Assembly: GCF_000744225.1 (NCBI RefSeq)
Contig: NZ_JQLN01000001.1
Coordinates: 930,001-994,000, forward strand
From: Kitasatospora mediocidica KCTC 9733
GTDB lineage: Bacteria; Actinomycetota; Actinomycetes; Streptomycetales; Streptomycetaceae
Direction: 5' to 3'
Length of the DNA: 64,000 bases
Made by a program: the position numbers and the translations under genes. The notes under the pieces are model-generated. The model searched no databases, was not told the DNA's origin, and saw only the letters and a list, made by a program, of their open reading frames with translations. Below are positions 1 through 8,837 of this stretch, piece after piece; position 1 is the first letter of the stretch; every line of letters begins with the position of its first letter.

Positions 1-214
1 GCTCAACGGCGAGGGCTTCGAGCTCCTGGTGAACAAGGGGGACCAGGTGAAGCGCGGTCAGCCGGTGATCAACTGGAACCCGGCCGCCGTCGAGGCAGCG
101 GGCAAGTCTCCGATCTCCCCGATCGTGGCCCTGGAGGCCGCGGCCGACGCGCTCGGCGCGGTCGCCGAGTCGGGTGACGTCGCCAGCGGCGACGACCTCT
201 TCACCTGGAACTGA
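1..214 (+). CDS. crr: PTS glucose-type EIIA component, C-terminal part
   Basis: This is the last 70 residues of an EIIA-Glc type phosphocarrier; the gene begins before the window and is read in the frame starting at base 2. Visible family features are the LNGEGFELLVNKGDQV stretch, the following QPVINWNP and the C-terminal glycine-rich end. The phosphorylated histidine lies upstream of the visible part. EIIA passes phosphate from HPr to a sugar-specific EIIB. ptsI follows 97 bases downstream on the same strand, the crr-ptsI arrangement I recall from Streptomyces, so co-transcription is likely. The identification rests on the C-terminal motif and on this neighbour. Confidence 0.88.
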   Translation, partial: LNGEGFELLVNKGDQVKRGQPVINWNPAAVEAAGKSPISPIVALEAAADALGAVAESGDVASGDDLFTWN

Positions 215-241
215 GCAGCACCCCACAAGCGCGGACAGCGC

Positions 242-269
242 ACCGTCCCACGTGCTCTCGTGGGACGGT
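242..269. terminator. Hairpin between crr and ptsI
   Basis: A perfect 11-bp inverted repeat (ACCGTCCCACG and its complement) with a 6-base loop sits between crr and ptsI. There is no T-run after it, so it is more likely an mRNA-stabilising or partial terminator element inside the operon than a full stop. Confidence 0.4.
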
Positions 270-311
270 TCAGCACATCCAGGCCCAGAGCCAGGTGAGA
301 GGAATGAAGCA

Positions 312-1982
312 ATGGACAGGACGCTGCGCGGCGTAGGTGTCAGTCACGGGGTCGCGATCGGCCAGGTGCGGCACATGGGGACCGCGGTGCTGGAGCCGCC
401 GGCCACCCAGATCCCGAGCGAGGACGCGCCGCGCGAGCAGGCCCGTGCCCAGCAGGCCGTGGACGCGGTGGCCGCCGACCTGATCGCGCGCGGCAACCTG
501 GCCGGCGGCGAGGCGCAGGGGGTGCTGGAGGCCCAGGCCCTGATGGCACAGGACCCCGAGCTGATGGCGGACGTCCAGCGCCGGATCACCGTCGGCAGCA
601 GCGCCGAGCGCGGCGTCTACGACGCGTTCGCCGCCTACCGCGCGCTGCTGGCCTCGGCGGGCGAATACCTGGCGGGCCGGGTGGCCGACCTGGACGACGT
701 CCGCAACCGGATCGTCGCGCGGCTGCTCGGCGTGCCGATGCCGGGTGTGCCGGACAGCGACGAGCCGTACGTCCTGTTCGCCCGTGACCTCGCGCCGGCC
801 GACACCGCGCTGCTCGACCCGACGCTGGTGCTCGGGTTCGTCACCGAGGAGGGTGGCCCGACCAGCCACAGCGCCATCCTGGCCCGGGCGATGGGCGTGC
901 CCGCCGTGGTCGCGCTGCCCGGTGCGACCGACGTGGCCGAGGGTGTGGTCGTCGCCGTCGACGGCAGCAGCGGCGAGGTGCTGGTCGGGCCGAGCGAGCA
1001 GAAGCAGGCCGAACTGCGGCTGGCCGCCGCCGAGCGCAAGGCCGCGCTGGCCTCCTCCTCCGGTCCGGGGCAGACCTCGGACGGGCACCGGGTGCCGCTG
1101 CTGGCCAACGTCGGCGGGCCGGCCGACGTGCCGGCCGCGCTGGCGGCGGGCGCCGAGGGAGTCGGGCTGTTCCGTACCGAGTTCCTCTTCCTCGACGACT
1201 CCGCGAAGGCGCCGAGCGAGGAGCGGCAGGTCGAGGTGTACCGCACGGTGCTGGAGGCGTTCCCCGAGGGCCGGGTGGTGGTCCGGGCGCTGGACGCCGG
1301 TGCGGACAAGCCGCTGGACTTCCTCACGCCGGCCGACGAGCCGAACCCGGCGCTCGGCGTGCGCGGGCTGCGGACGTTGCTGGAGCACCCCGAGGTGCTG
1401 GACACCCAACTGCGGGCACTGGCGAAGGCGGCCGAGGGCCTGCCGGTCCACCTGGAGGTGATGGCGCCGATGGTGGCCGACCGGGTGGATGCCAAGGCCT
1501 TCGCGGACGCGTGTCGCAAGGCGGGGTTGCAGGCGAAGTTCGGCGCGATGGTGGAGATTCCGTCCGCCGCGCTGCGCGCGCGGTCGATCCTGCAGGAGGT
1601 GGAGTTCCTGTCGCTGGGGACCAACGACCTGGCGCAGTACACCTTCGCGGCGGACCGCCAGGTCGGCTCGCTCGCCCGGCTGCAGGACCCGTGGCAGCCC
1701 GCGCTGCTCGACCTGGTCGCGGCGTCGGCCGAGGCCGCGACGGCCACCGGCAAGAGCTGCGGCGTCTGCGGTGAGGCGGCTGCCGACCCGCTGCTCGCCT
1801 GCGTGCTGACGGGTCTGGGCGTGACCAGCTTGTCGATGGGCGCCGCGTCGATCCCCTATGTCCGGGCGGCGTTGGCCAAGGTCACGCTGGCGCAGTGCCG
1901 GCGGGCGGCCGAGGCGGCCCGGGCCACGGACAGCGCGGACGAAGCGCGCGCCGCGGCGCAGCACGTGCTGTCCGGCGAGTAG
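312..1982 (+). CDS. ptsI: PTS enzyme I (phosphoenolpyruvate-protein phosphotransferase)
   Basis: Enzyme I takes phosphate from PEP and passes it to HPr, feeding all PTS sugar uptake; it is cytoplasmic. The 556-residue protein has the usual length. The swivelling domain carries the phosphohistidine signature GGPTSHSAILARAMGVPAVV with the active histidine at residue 186, and the PEP-binding barrel contains LFRTEFLF, RALDAGADKPL, EVMAPMV, SLGTNDLAQY and the catalytic cysteine in GVCGEAAADP. The ATG at 312 is chosen because AGAGGA lies 10-15 bases upstream; the reading frame stays open further upstream but that part is not EI-like. It follows crr and ends at a bidirectional terminator. Confidence 0.97.
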   Translation: MDRTLRGVGVSHGVAIGQVRHMGTAVLEPPATQIPSEDAPREQARAQQAVDAVAADLIARGNLAGGEAQGVLEAQALMAQDPELMADVQRRITVGSSAERGVYDAFAAYRALLASAGEYLAGRVADLDDVRNRIVARLLGVPMPGVPDSDEPYVLFARDLAPADTALLDPTLVLGFVTEEGGPTSHSAILARAMGVPAVVALPGATDVAEGVVVAVDGSSGEVLVGPSEQKQAELRLAAAERKAALASSSGPGQTSDGHRVPLLANVGGPADVPAALAAGAEGVGLFRTEFLFLDDSAKAPSEERQVEVYRTVLEAFPEGRVVVRALDAGADKPLDFLTPADEPNPALGVRGLRTLLEHPEVLDTQLRALAKAAEGLPVHLEVMAPMVADRVDAKAFADACRKAGLQAKFGAMVEIPSAALRARSILQEVEFLSLGTNDLAQYTFAADRQVGSLARLQDPWQPALLDLVAASAEAATATGKSCGVCGEAAADPLLACVLTGLGVTSLSMGAASIPYVRAALAKVTLAQCRRAAEAARATDSADEARAAAQHVLSGE

Positions 1983-1993
1983 GACCGCGCGGG

Positions 1994-2026
1994 AAAGGGC
2001 GCCTCACCAGTGGTGGGGCGCCCTTT
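1994..2026. terminator. Bidirectional terminator between ptsI and the convergent synthetase gene
   Basis: Arms AAAGGGCGCC and GGCGCCCTTT flank a short loop that itself contains a weak TCACC/GGTGG pair. The arm ends give a T-run in both directions, as expected for a shared terminator between two genes that face each other. Confidence 0.75.
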
Positions 2027-2036
2027 CGCGTTGGCC

Positions 2037-4088
2037 TCAGGCGCGGCGGTCGCGGCCGAGCTGCTCGAAGAACCGCAGGTGGTCGAGGTTGTCGACGGAG
2101 CCCGGGTTGACGGCCTGCTCCAGCGGGGTGCCGGAGAGCAGGCGCTTGACCGGGACCTCGATGCGCTTGCCGGTGAGGGTGTGGGGCAGTCCGGTGACGG
2201 CGATGACCTCGTCGGGGACGTGGCGAGGGGACAGCTCGGAGCGCAGCGAGTTGCGGATCCGGGTGCGCAGAGCGTCGTCGAGGACGGCGCCGGGGGCGAG
2301 GACGACGAAGAGCGGCATCCAGTAGCCGCCTTCGTCCTCCTCCAGGCCGATCACCAGGGACTCGGCGATCTCGGGGAGGCGTTCGACGACCTCGTAGATG
2401 TCCGAGGAGCCCATCCGGACGCCCTGGCGGTTCAGCGTGGAGTCGGAGCGGCCGTGGATCACCACGGTGCCGCGCGAGGTGACGGTGATCCAGTCGCCGT
2501 GCCGCCAGATACCGGGGTACATGTCGAAGTAGCTGTCGTGGTAGCGGACGCCGTCGGGGTCGTTCCAGAAGCCGGTGGGCATCGAGGGCAGCGGCTTGGT
2601 GACCACCAGCTCGCCGACCGCGTCGGTGTGCGGCGCGCCCTTGACGTCCCAGGACTCGACGGCGGCGCCCAGGCAGGGCCCCTGGATCTCGCCGAGGTGG
2701 ACCGGGAGGGTCGGCACGCCGCCGACGAAGCAGCTGCAGACGTCCGTGCCGCCGCTGACTGAGGCGAGCCAGACGTCGGGCTTGACCTCGTCGTAGATCC
2801 AGCGGAAGCCGTCGGGCGGCAGCGGGGAGCCGGTGGTGCCGAGGCAGCGCACCGCGCTGAGGTCCAGGTCGCGGCCGGGGTGCAGGTCCGCCTTGCGGCT
2901 GGCGACCACGTAGGCGGCGGAGGTGCCGAGGACGGTGGCCTTGCTGCGGGCGGCCACCTGCCAGAGCGCGGAGGTGTCGGGGTGGCCCGGGCTGCCGTCG
3001 TAGGTGACGACGGTGGCGCCGACCAGGAGGCCGGCGACCAGGAAGTTCCACATCATCCAGCCGGTGGACGTGTACCAGAGGAAGCGGTCCTCGGGACCGA
3101 GGTCCAGGTGCAGGCCGGCCTGCTTGAGGTGCTCGACCAGGATGCCGCCCTGGCTCTGCACGATGGCCTTGGGCAGGCCGGTGGTGCCGGAGGAGTAGAG
3201 CACCCAGAGCGGGTGGTCGAAGGGCAGCGGCTCGAACACCGGGGACTCGTCGCCCGCCGTCAGGTCGTCCCAGTGCAGGGCGCCCTCGGGGGCCGGGGAA
3301 CCGAGCAGCGGGACGTGGACGACGGCGCGCACGGTGGGCAGTTCGCGGCGCAGCTCGGCGACCGTGTCGGTGCGGTCGAAGTCCTTGCCGCCGTAGCGGT
3401 AGCCGTCCACGGCGAACAGGACGACGGGCTCGATCTGCTGGAACCGGTCCAGCACGCTGCGGGCGCCGAAGTCGGGGGCGCAGGACGTCCAGATCGCGCC
3501 GACCGCGGCGGTGGCCAGCAGCGCGACGACGGCCTGCGGGATGTTCGGCAGGTAGGCGCCGACCCGGTCGCCGGGGCCGACGCCCTGGGCGCGCAGCGCG
3601 GCGGCGAGGGAGCCGACCTGGCGGCGCAGCTCGGCCCAGGTGAGGGTGAGCGGCTCGGTGCTCGTCTCGTCGAGGTGCAGGATCGCCGGGCGCTCGGCGT
3701 GCGCGGGGTCCTCGCCGAAGCGCAGGGCGTGCTCGGCGTAGTTGAGGCGCGCGCCGGGGAACCAGCGGGCGCCGGGCATCGCTGCGTCGGCGAGGGCGGT
3801 CTGCGGCGGGGTGGCGAAGCGGACGTCGAACCACTGGGTGACGGCGGTCCAGAAGCGGTCCGGGTCCTCGGTCGACCAGGCGTGCAGGGCGGCGTAGCGG
3901 GCAGCCGCGGTGGCGTCGTCCGCCACCGGCGCCAGCGGGGCGGCGGGTGCGCCGTGGTGCTCGGCGGCCCAGGCCTGGAAGGCGACGATTTGGGTGGCGG
4001 CGGCCGCGGCCGGGTCGGGGCGCCAGAGCGGCTCGTCGGGCGCGTGAGCTGCGACGACTGGGGTCTGGTCCTGGGGTGGGGTGCTCAC
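2037..4088 (-). CDS. Acetoacetyl-CoA synthetase
   Basis: An AMP-forming synthetase of the ANL superfamily that makes acetoacetyl-CoA from acetoacetate, ATP and CoA. The AMP-binding loop reads LYSSGTTGLPKAIVQSQGG; later come WMMWNFLV, the GTDVCSCF region after SVSG, GDWITVTSRGTVVIHGRSD and the C-terminal catalytic lysine region LTGKRIEVPVKRLL. Length (683 residues) and the N-terminal FQAWAAEHHG region before the adenylation core match acetoacetyl-CoA rather than acetyl-CoA synthetases. GTG at 4088 is preferred because GGGAG lies just upstream; an ATG 26 codons earlier exists but its extra residues look non-homologous. It converges with ptsI. Confidence 0.9.
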   Translation of the reverse strand: MSTPPQDQTPVVAAHAPDEPLWRPDPAAAAATQIVAFQAWAAEHHGAPAAPLAPVADDATAAARYAALHAWSTEDPDRFWTAVTQWFDVRFATPPQTALADAAMPGARWFPGARLNYAEHALRFGEDPAHAERPAILHLDETSTEPLTLTWAELRRQVGSLAAALRAQGVGPGDRVGAYLPNIPQAVVALLATAAVGAIWTSCAPDFGARSVLDRFQQIEPVVLFAVDGYRYGGKDFDRTDTVAELRRELPTVRAVVHVPLLGSPAPEGALHWDDLTAGDESPVFEPLPFDHPLWVLYSSGTTGLPKAIVQSQGGILVEHLKQAGLHLDLGPEDRFLWYTSTGWMMWNFLVAGLLVGATVVTYDGSPGHPDTSALWQVAARSKATVLGTSAAYVVASRKADLHPGRDLDLSAVRCLGTTGSPLPPDGFRWIYDEVKPDVWLASVSGGTDVCSCFVGGVPTLPVHLGEIQGPCLGAAVESWDVKGAPHTDAVGELVVTKPLPSMPTGFWNDPDGVRYHDSYFDMYPGIWRHGDWITVTSRGTVVIHGRSDSTLNRQGVRMGSSDIYEVVERLPEIAESLVIGLEEDEGGYWMPLFVVLAPGAVLDDALRTRIRNSLRSELSPRHVPDEVIAVTGLPHTLTGKRIEVPVKRLLSGTPLEQAVNPGSVDNLDHLRFFEQLGRDRRA

Positions 4089-4212
4089 GGTGGTGGTCTC
4101 CCGGCCGAGGGTGAGGACGGGTGAGCGCTGTTGGCGCGGTCCGTCCGGTACGTGCTGACGGTGCAAGACCCTGCCATGTGATCGTCGGGTGCGCCAGGGG
4201 GGTATGGACGGC

Positions 4213-4755
4213 TCAACGGAGGTGGGCGAACTCGCCCTTGAACCAGGCGGCGCAGACCCGGGTGTGGAAGGGGAAGGCGAGCTCGACCGGGGTGTCGATC
4301 AGCTGCCAGCCCTCGGTCTCGTCGGTGGGCCGGGACGGCGGCAGGGCGGCGAGTTCCTGGGCGGGGAGCAGGGCGAAGAGGCAGAGGAAGCCGCCGCCGG
4401 AGTCGGAGTCGGTGGCGACCAGGGTGACGTCGGCCGCCTGGGCCAGGATGCCGGTCTCCTCGCGCAGTTCGCGGACGGCGGCCTGCTGCCAGCTCTCGCC
4501 GTAGTCCACGTAGCCGCCGGGGAGGGCGAGTTCGCCGTAGCCGGGCTCGATGGTGCGGCGGATCACCACGAGGCTCTGGCCGCCGTCGGGCCGGTTGACC
4601 GGGAGCAGGGCGACGGTCACGGGCAGCGGGTTGCGGTAGCTGATCGCGTCGCAGCCGGTGCAGGTGCGCGGCCAGCCCGTCGTCCCCGCCGGGTAGGCGG
4701 CGCCGCACCAGTGGCAGTGGGCGAACGGGGTCCCGGTGGCCTCGTGAGTGGTCAT
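4213..4755 (-). CDS. Nudix hydrolase with N-terminal zinc ribbon
   Basis: A 180-residue Nudix pyrophosphohydrolase. The N-terminus has two CxxC pairs (CHWC near residue 14 and CTGC about 18 residues later) that should bind zinc, as in NADH-pyrophosphatase-like proteins. The Nudix box GGYVDYGESWQQAAVRELRE followed by ETGI fits the consensus Gx5Ex7REUxEExGU without gaps, so it should be catalytically competent. The substrate cannot be read from sequence; a nucleoside diphosphate derivative is expected from the family. A second Nudix gene lies just upstream on the same strand. Confidence 0.88.
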   Translation of the reverse strand: MTTHEATGTPFAHCHWCGAAYPAGTTGWPRTCTGCDAISYRNPLPVTVALLPVNRPDGGQSLVVIRRTIEPGYGELALPGGYVDYGESWQQAAVRELREETGILAQAADVTLVATDSDSGGGFLCLFALLPAQELAALPPSRPTDETEGWQLIDTPVELAFPFHTRVCAAWFKGEFAHLR

Positions 4756-4787
4756 GGGGGGATGGTAGCGGGGCGGGGGTGGCGGGG

Positions 4788-5582
4788 TCAGGAGGATTCG
4801 GAGCGCTGCGGGGAGGGGCGCAGCAGGGCGGGGTGCAGGAGGCGGGCGGGGCCGGCGCGGTAGGTGCGGGCGCGGGGGCCGCCGCGGCTGCCGCCGCGTT
4901 CGGTGGTGGCGCCGGTGCTCTCGACGAAGCCGGGGACGGAGAGCACCTTGCGGTGGAAGTTGCCGGGGTGCAGCTTGTCGTCCCAGACGGCCTCGTAGAC
5001 GGCGCGCAGTTCGGGGACGGTGAAGGCGGGGGGCAGGAAGGCGGTGGCCAGCGGGCTGTACTCGAGCTTGGCGCGGGCGCGGTCGAGGGCGTCGGCGAGG
5101 ATCCGGGCGTGGTCGAAGGCCAGGCTGAGCGCCGACTCGGGGCGCACCAGCGGGCCGGCCGGGTGCCAGGCGGCGGCGGACGCGTCGGTGCCGGCCTGCG
5201 GGTCCGGCAGGTCGGGGGCGAAGGCGAGGTAGGCCACCGAGACCACGTGCATCCGCGGGTCGCGCCCGGGTGCGCCGTAGGTGCCCAGCTGTTCCAGGTG
5301 GACCCGGCCGAGGGTGGCGGCGTCCGTGCCGGTGGCGGCGAGGCCGGTCTCCTCGGCCAGTTCGCGGGCGGCGGCGGTGTGCAGGTCCTCCTCGCCGGCG
5401 CGCAGGAAGCCGCCGGGCAGCGCCCAGGCGCCCTGGAACGGCGGGCCGCCGCGCTCCACCAGCAGGACGTGCAAGGCACCCTGACGAAGCGTCAGGGCGA
5501 CCACGTCGACGGTGACGGCCACCGGCGCGAAGGCGCGCGGATCGTAGGCGGCGAGGAACGCGTGCTCGTCCTGCTCGGGCAT
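4788..5582 (-). CDS. NrtR-like Nudix-HTH protein
   Basis: A 264-residue protein with an N-terminal Nudix fold (about residues 15-160, PVAVTVDVVALTL then WALPGGFLRAGEE) and a C-terminal winged-helix part (FTVPELRAVYEAVW, then KLHPGNFHRKVLSVPG), the layout of NrtR-type regulators that sense ADP-ribose or related compounds and control NAD metabolism. The Nudix box appears to carry one extra residue between the GGFLRAG turn and the RELAEETGL helix, which may weaken catalysis, as is common in regulators. It could instead be an ADP-ribose pyrophosphatase. It is divergent from the homocysteine methyltransferase gene, with 150 bases between. Confidence 0.8.
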   Translation of the reverse strand: MPEQDEHAFLAAYDPRAFAPVAVTVDVVALTLRQGALHVLLVERGGPPFQGAWALPGGFLRAGEEDLHTAAARELAEETGLAATGTDAATLGRVHLEQLGTYGAPGRDPRMHVVSVAYLAFAPDLPDPQAGTDASAAAWHPAGPLVRPESALSLAFDHARILADALDRARAKLEYSPLATAFLPPAFTVPELRAVYEAVWDDKLHPGNFHRKVLSVPGFVESTGATTERGGSRGGPRARTYRAGPARLLHPALLRPSPQRSESS

Positions 5583-5732
5583 GGCACCCAGCCTCCGGCG
5601 CTCTGGTTGTTCTCGGTCCGAGGGCAACGTTACGCACCCGTCGGACCGGTGACCGACACCTCCCCACGTTCTACAGTGCGAAGCACGGGGGAAACTGTGA
5701 GGCAGGGGCGAGCAGCTGGGAGGCGGGTCGCG

Positions 5733-6668
5733 ATGCCAATGCCGGACGGCGCGTTCGCGCGGGCGCTGCGGAGCGGGCCGCTGGTGCTGGACGGCGGGCT
5801 GTCGAACCAGCTGGCCGCGGCCGGGTACGACCTTGCGGACGCGCTCTGGTCCGCGCGTCTGCTGCTGGACGCGCCGCAGGCGCTGGTCGCGGTGCACCGG
5901 GCGTACTACGCGGCGGGCGCGGACGTGGTGATCTCCGCGAGCTACCAGGCGAGTTTCCGGGGGTTCGCGCGGCGCGGCATCAAGCGGGCGGAGGCCGCAC
6001 GCCTGCTGGCGTCGAGCGTCACGCTGGCGCGCGAGGCGGCGGACCCGCGCGAAGGGGAGCCCGCGCCGCGCCGTCCGCGCTGGGTGGCGGCCTCGGTCGG
6101 GCCGTACGGCGCGGTGCTGGCGGACGGGTCGGAGTACCGGGGCCGGTACGGGCTCTCGGTGGGCGCGCTGGAGCGGTTCCACCGGCCGCGCCTGGAGGTG
6201 CTGGCCGCCGCCGGGCCGGACGTCCTGGCGCTGGAGACGGTGCCGGACGCGGACGAGGCGGAGGCGCTGGTGCGCTGCGTCCGCGGGCTGGGGGTGCCGG
6301 CCTGGCTGTCGTACAGCGTCGCGGGCGGCCGGACCCGGGCCGGCCAGCCGCTGGCGGAGGCGTTCGCGGTGGCCGCCGAGGCGCCGGAGGTGGTCGCCGT
6401 CGGGGTGAACTGCTGTGCGCCGACGGAGGTCGGCGAGGCGGTGCGGATCGCGGCGCGGGTCACCGGGAAGCCGGTGGTGGCCTACCCCAACAGCGGCGAG
6501 GGCTGGGACGCGCGGGCGCGGGCCTGGCGCGGCGCGCCGACCGCGCTGGCGGCGCCGGCCCGGGGGTGGGTGGCGGACGGGGCACGACTGGTGGGCGGGT
6601 GCTGCCGGGTGGGCCCGGTACAGATCTCGGCCCTGGCACAGGAACTGGGGAGAAGTCCGGCGATCTGA
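5733..6668 (+). CDS. mmuM: Homocysteine S-methyltransferase
   Basis: A 311-residue enzyme that transfers a methyl group from S-methylmethionine (or a related donor) to homocysteine. Family features are LVLDGGLSNQL at the N-terminus, VISASYQASF, LALETVPDADEA, VGVNCCAP (first zinc cysteine) and the C-terminal LVGGCCRVGP (the two zinc cysteines). ATG at 5733 is preceded by GGGAGG with 8-base spacing; a second ATG two codons later is possible. It stands alone between a divergent Nudix regulator and gylR. Confidence 0.9.
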   Translation: MPMPDGAFARALRSGPLVLDGGLSNQLAAAGYDLADALWSARLLLDAPQALVAVHRAYYAAGADVVISASYQASFRGFARRGIKRAEAARLLASSVTLAREAADPREGEPAPRRPRWVAASVGPYGAVLADGSEYRGRYGLSVGALERFHRPRLEVLAAAGPDVLALETVPDADEAEALVRCVRGLGVPAWLSYSVAGGRTRAGQPLAEAFAVAAEAPEVVAVGVNCCAPTEVGEAVRIAARVTGKPVVAYPNSGEGWDARARAWRGAPTALAAPARGWVADGARLVGGCCRVGPVQISALAQELGRSPAI

Positions 6669-6765
6669 GCGGTGCGGTACCCGAACGAGGGCAAAAGCTC
6701 CGAGAAACGGCAGGCGACGTGCGGGCGCGGGGGTGGGCCTGGCAGACTCGGGACGATGCCCCCGC

Positions 6766-6800
6766 GGTCGACATCATCACTACCCGTGCGACATTGTCGA
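6766..6800. promoter_or_regulatory. Candidate GylR operator upstream of gylR
   Basis: An 11-bp inverted repeat CGACA-T-TGTCG (6789-6799), preceded 18 bases earlier by a half copy GGTCGACAT (6766-6774), lies 23 bases before the gylR start. The same motif occurs upstream of gylC. S. coelicolor GylR is known to repress both its own gene and the gyl operon, so these are the natural candidates for its binding sites; that assignment is inference. Confidence 0.6.
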
Positions 6801-6822
6801 CCGCCCTTCAGTGGAGGTCCCC

Positions 6823-7587
6823 ATGCCCGGCCCGATCCAGTCGCTCTCCCGAGCCGCCGCGATCCTGCGTCTGCTGGCCGGCGGGGAGCGGCGGCTGGGC
6901 CTGTCTGAGGTCGCGACCTCGCTCGACCTCGCCAAGGGAACCGCGCACGGCATCCTGCGCACGCTCCAGCAGGAGGGCTTCGTCGAGCAGGACCCGGAAA
7001 CCGGCAAGTACCAGCTGGGTGCCGAGCTGCTGCGGCTGGGCCAGAGCTACCTGGACGTCCACGAGTTGCGCGCCCGCGCCCTGGTCTGGGCCGACGACCT
7101 GGCCCGGGCCAGTGGCGAGACCGTCTACCTGGGCGTGCTGCACCAGCGCGGCGTGCTGATCGTCCACCACGTCTTCCGCCCCGACGACACCCGGCAGGTC
7201 CTGGAGGTCGGCAGCATGCACCCGCTGCACAGCACCGCGCTGGGCAAGGTCCTGCTGGCGTACGACCCGGTGGCCCGCGGTGAGCTGGGCGAAGGCCCGC
7301 TGGAGGCGCACACGCCGCGGACCCTGACGGACCTGGGCGACATCGACGCCGAGTGCGCGCTGATCCGCGAGCGCGGGTGGGCGGACGCGATCGAGGAGAC
7401 CTGGGAGGGGGTGGCCTCGATCGGCGCGCTGATCCAGGACCGCCGGCGCAACCCGGTCGGCGCGGTCTGCATCAGCGGCGCGGTCGAGCGGGTCTGCGAG
7501 GACGGCTTCGTCCGCCCGCAGCTGGTCGCCTCGGTGCGCAGCGCGGCGCGGGCGATCTCCCGCGACCTGGGCGCCGGGCGGTTCTGA
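6823..7587 (+). CDS. gylR: IclR-family glycerol operon regulator GylR
   Basis: A 254-residue IclR-type repressor: winged helix-turn-helix at about residues 5-65 (SLSRAAAILRLLAGG, LGLSEVATSLDLAKGTAHGI) and a C-terminal effector domain (about 75-250) with SGETVYLGVL, HPLHSTALGKVLLA and ISGAVERV. Length and position directly before the glycerol facilitator, kinase and dehydrogenase genes identify it as GylR, which senses glycerol-3-phosphate in Streptomyces. GTGGAGG lies just before the ATG. It ends at a strong terminator, so it is transcribed separately from gylCAB. Confidence 0.95.
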   Translation: MPGPIQSLSRAAAILRLLAGGERRLGLSEVATSLDLAKGTAHGILRTLQQEGFVEQDPETGKYQLGAELLRLGQSYLDVHELRARALVWADDLARASGETVYLGVLHQRGVLIVHHVFRPDDTRQVLEVGSMHPLHSTALGKVLLAYDPVARGELGEGPLEAHTPRTLTDLGDIDAECALIRERGWADAIEETWEGVASIGALIQDRRRNPVGAVCISGAVERVCEDGFVRPQLVASVRSAARAISRDLGAGRF

Positions 7588-7617
7588 GCCGCCACCGCGC
7601 ACCCCTTCGAGACGTCT

Positions 7618-7651
7618 CCGACGGCCGGGCAGCATGCTGCCCGGCCGTCGG
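7618..7651 (+). terminator. gylR terminator
   Basis: A perfect 17-bp palindrome (left arm CCGACGGCCGGGCAGCA, no unpaired loop bases by simple pairing) followed by GTGTTTTATC, a good rho-independent terminator. It separates gylR from gylC. Confidence 0.85.
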
Positions 7652-7785
7652 TGTTTTATCCGATTTTGCGGCCGTTTCGCTGCCAACTCCCCTGTTGGCG
7701 GTATCTGCCCGGCCGAGGGGAGGGTCACAGGGCGGTCACCGGCCTTGACGTGGGAGTCCATTCCAGGAAAGCTTCCGCCTAGCGG

Positions 7786-7798
7786 TCGACATTGTCGA
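7786..7798. promoter_or_regulatory. Candidate GylR operator upstream of gylC
   Basis: TCGACA-T-TGTCGA is a perfect 13-bp inverted repeat 190 bases before gylC in the 399-base gylR-gylC gap. It repeats the motif before gylR almost exactly. No AT-rich consensus -10 box is obvious beside it. Apart from this site and the gylR terminator I see nothing else in the gap, so a long untranslated leader for gylC is implied. Confidence 0.65.
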
Positions 7799-7986
7799 AC
7801 GGTGGCCGCAGAGACCTCCCCCCACGGAGAGTCCTCTGCCCCCGGTCGCCAGCACCACCGCAGGGACCCCTCCCAGGGACGGGCCGCCCGCACCGCCACG
7901 GTGCTCCCCCACCGTGGCGATCTCCCCCACCCGCCTGCCACGGGCTCGACCCACTAGGCATCGGCCATACGGACAAAGGAGTCTTT

Positions 7987-8706
7987 GTGTCCGCCTTCTC
8001 GAACGGCGACATCTTCGTCGGCGAAACGCTCGGCACCGCCGCGCTGATACTCCTCGGCGGTGGCGTCTGCGCCGCCGTCACGCTCAAGAAGTCCAAGGCC
8101 CAGAACGCCGGCTGGCTGGCGATCACCTTCGGCTGGGGCTTCGCGGTCATGATCGCCGCCTACATGGTCGCCACGAAGTCGGGTGCCCACCTCAACCCGG
8201 CCGTCACGCTGGCCCTCGCCGTCAAGAGCGGCGACTGGAGCCAGGTCCCGCTCTACCTCGGCTCCCAGCTGCTCGGCGCGATGATCGGCGCCGTACTGGT
8301 CTGGCTCGTCTACCTCGGCCAGTTCCAGGCCAACGAGGAGCCGACGCTCGGCATCTTCTCGACCGGTCCCGAGATCCGGAACCCGATCCAGAACCTGCTC
8401 ACCGAGATCATCGCCACCATGGTGCTCTGCATGGCCATCCTCACCCAGGGCCTGAACAAGGGTGTCGGCCTGTCCGGCATCGGCGTCCTGATCACCGCCT
8501 TCACGGTGGTCGGCATCGGCCTCTCGCTCGGCGGCCCGACCGGCTACGCGATCAACCCGGTCCGCGACCTCGGCCCGCGGATCGTGCACTCGCTGCTGCC
8601 CATCCCGAACAAGGGCGGCTCGGACTGGAGCTACGCCTGGGTCCCGGTGGCGGGCCCGCTCATCGGCGGTCTGCTCTCCGGTCTGCTGTACAAGCTCTGC
8701 TTCTGA
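7987..8706 (+). CDS. gylC: Glycerol uptake facilitator (aquaglyceroporin)
   Basis: A 239-residue membrane channel of the MIP family that lets glycerol cross the membrane; six hydrophobic segments and two re-entrant loops are visible. The first box is canonical ([15 protein letters not shown]); the second reads [13 protein letters not shown], so the usual NPA is NPV while the arginine typical of glycerol channels is kept. GTG at 7987 follows AAAGGAG by 5-6 bases. It is the first gene of gylCAB; kinase and dehydrogenase follow, so glycerol entering here is immediately phosphorylated. Confidence 0.95.
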   Translation: MSAFSNGDIFVGETLGTAALILLGGGVCAAVTLKKSKAQNAGWLAITFGWGFAVMIAAYMVATKSGAHLNPAVTLALAVKSGDWSQVPLYLGSQLLGAMIGAVLVWLVYLGQFQANEEPTLGIFSTGPEIRNPIQNLLTEIIATMVLCMAILTQGLNKGVGLSGIGVLITAFTVVGIGLSLGGPTGYAINPVRDLGPRIVHSLLPIPNKGGSDWSYAWVPVAGPLIGGLLSGLLYKLCF

Positions 8707-8716
8707 GCCGAACCCC

Positions 8717-8760
8717 GTGTCGGCGAGGTGCCGCCTCGAAGGTTTGCGCCTCGCCGACAC
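8717..8760. repeat. Hairpin between gylC and gylA
   Basis: A perfect 12-bp inverted repeat (GTGTCGGCGAGG, 8717-8728, and its complement, 8749-8760) with a 20-base loop begins 10 bases after gylC. There is no T-run, so it may reduce rather than stop read-through or protect the upstream mRNA end. Confidence 0.6.
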
Positions 8761-8837
8761 TCGGGGACTGAGAATGCGTCAGCCGCACCGGTCCCACCTC
8801 CCACCCCCTGACCTTCCCCCATGGAGCCGAGGACATC

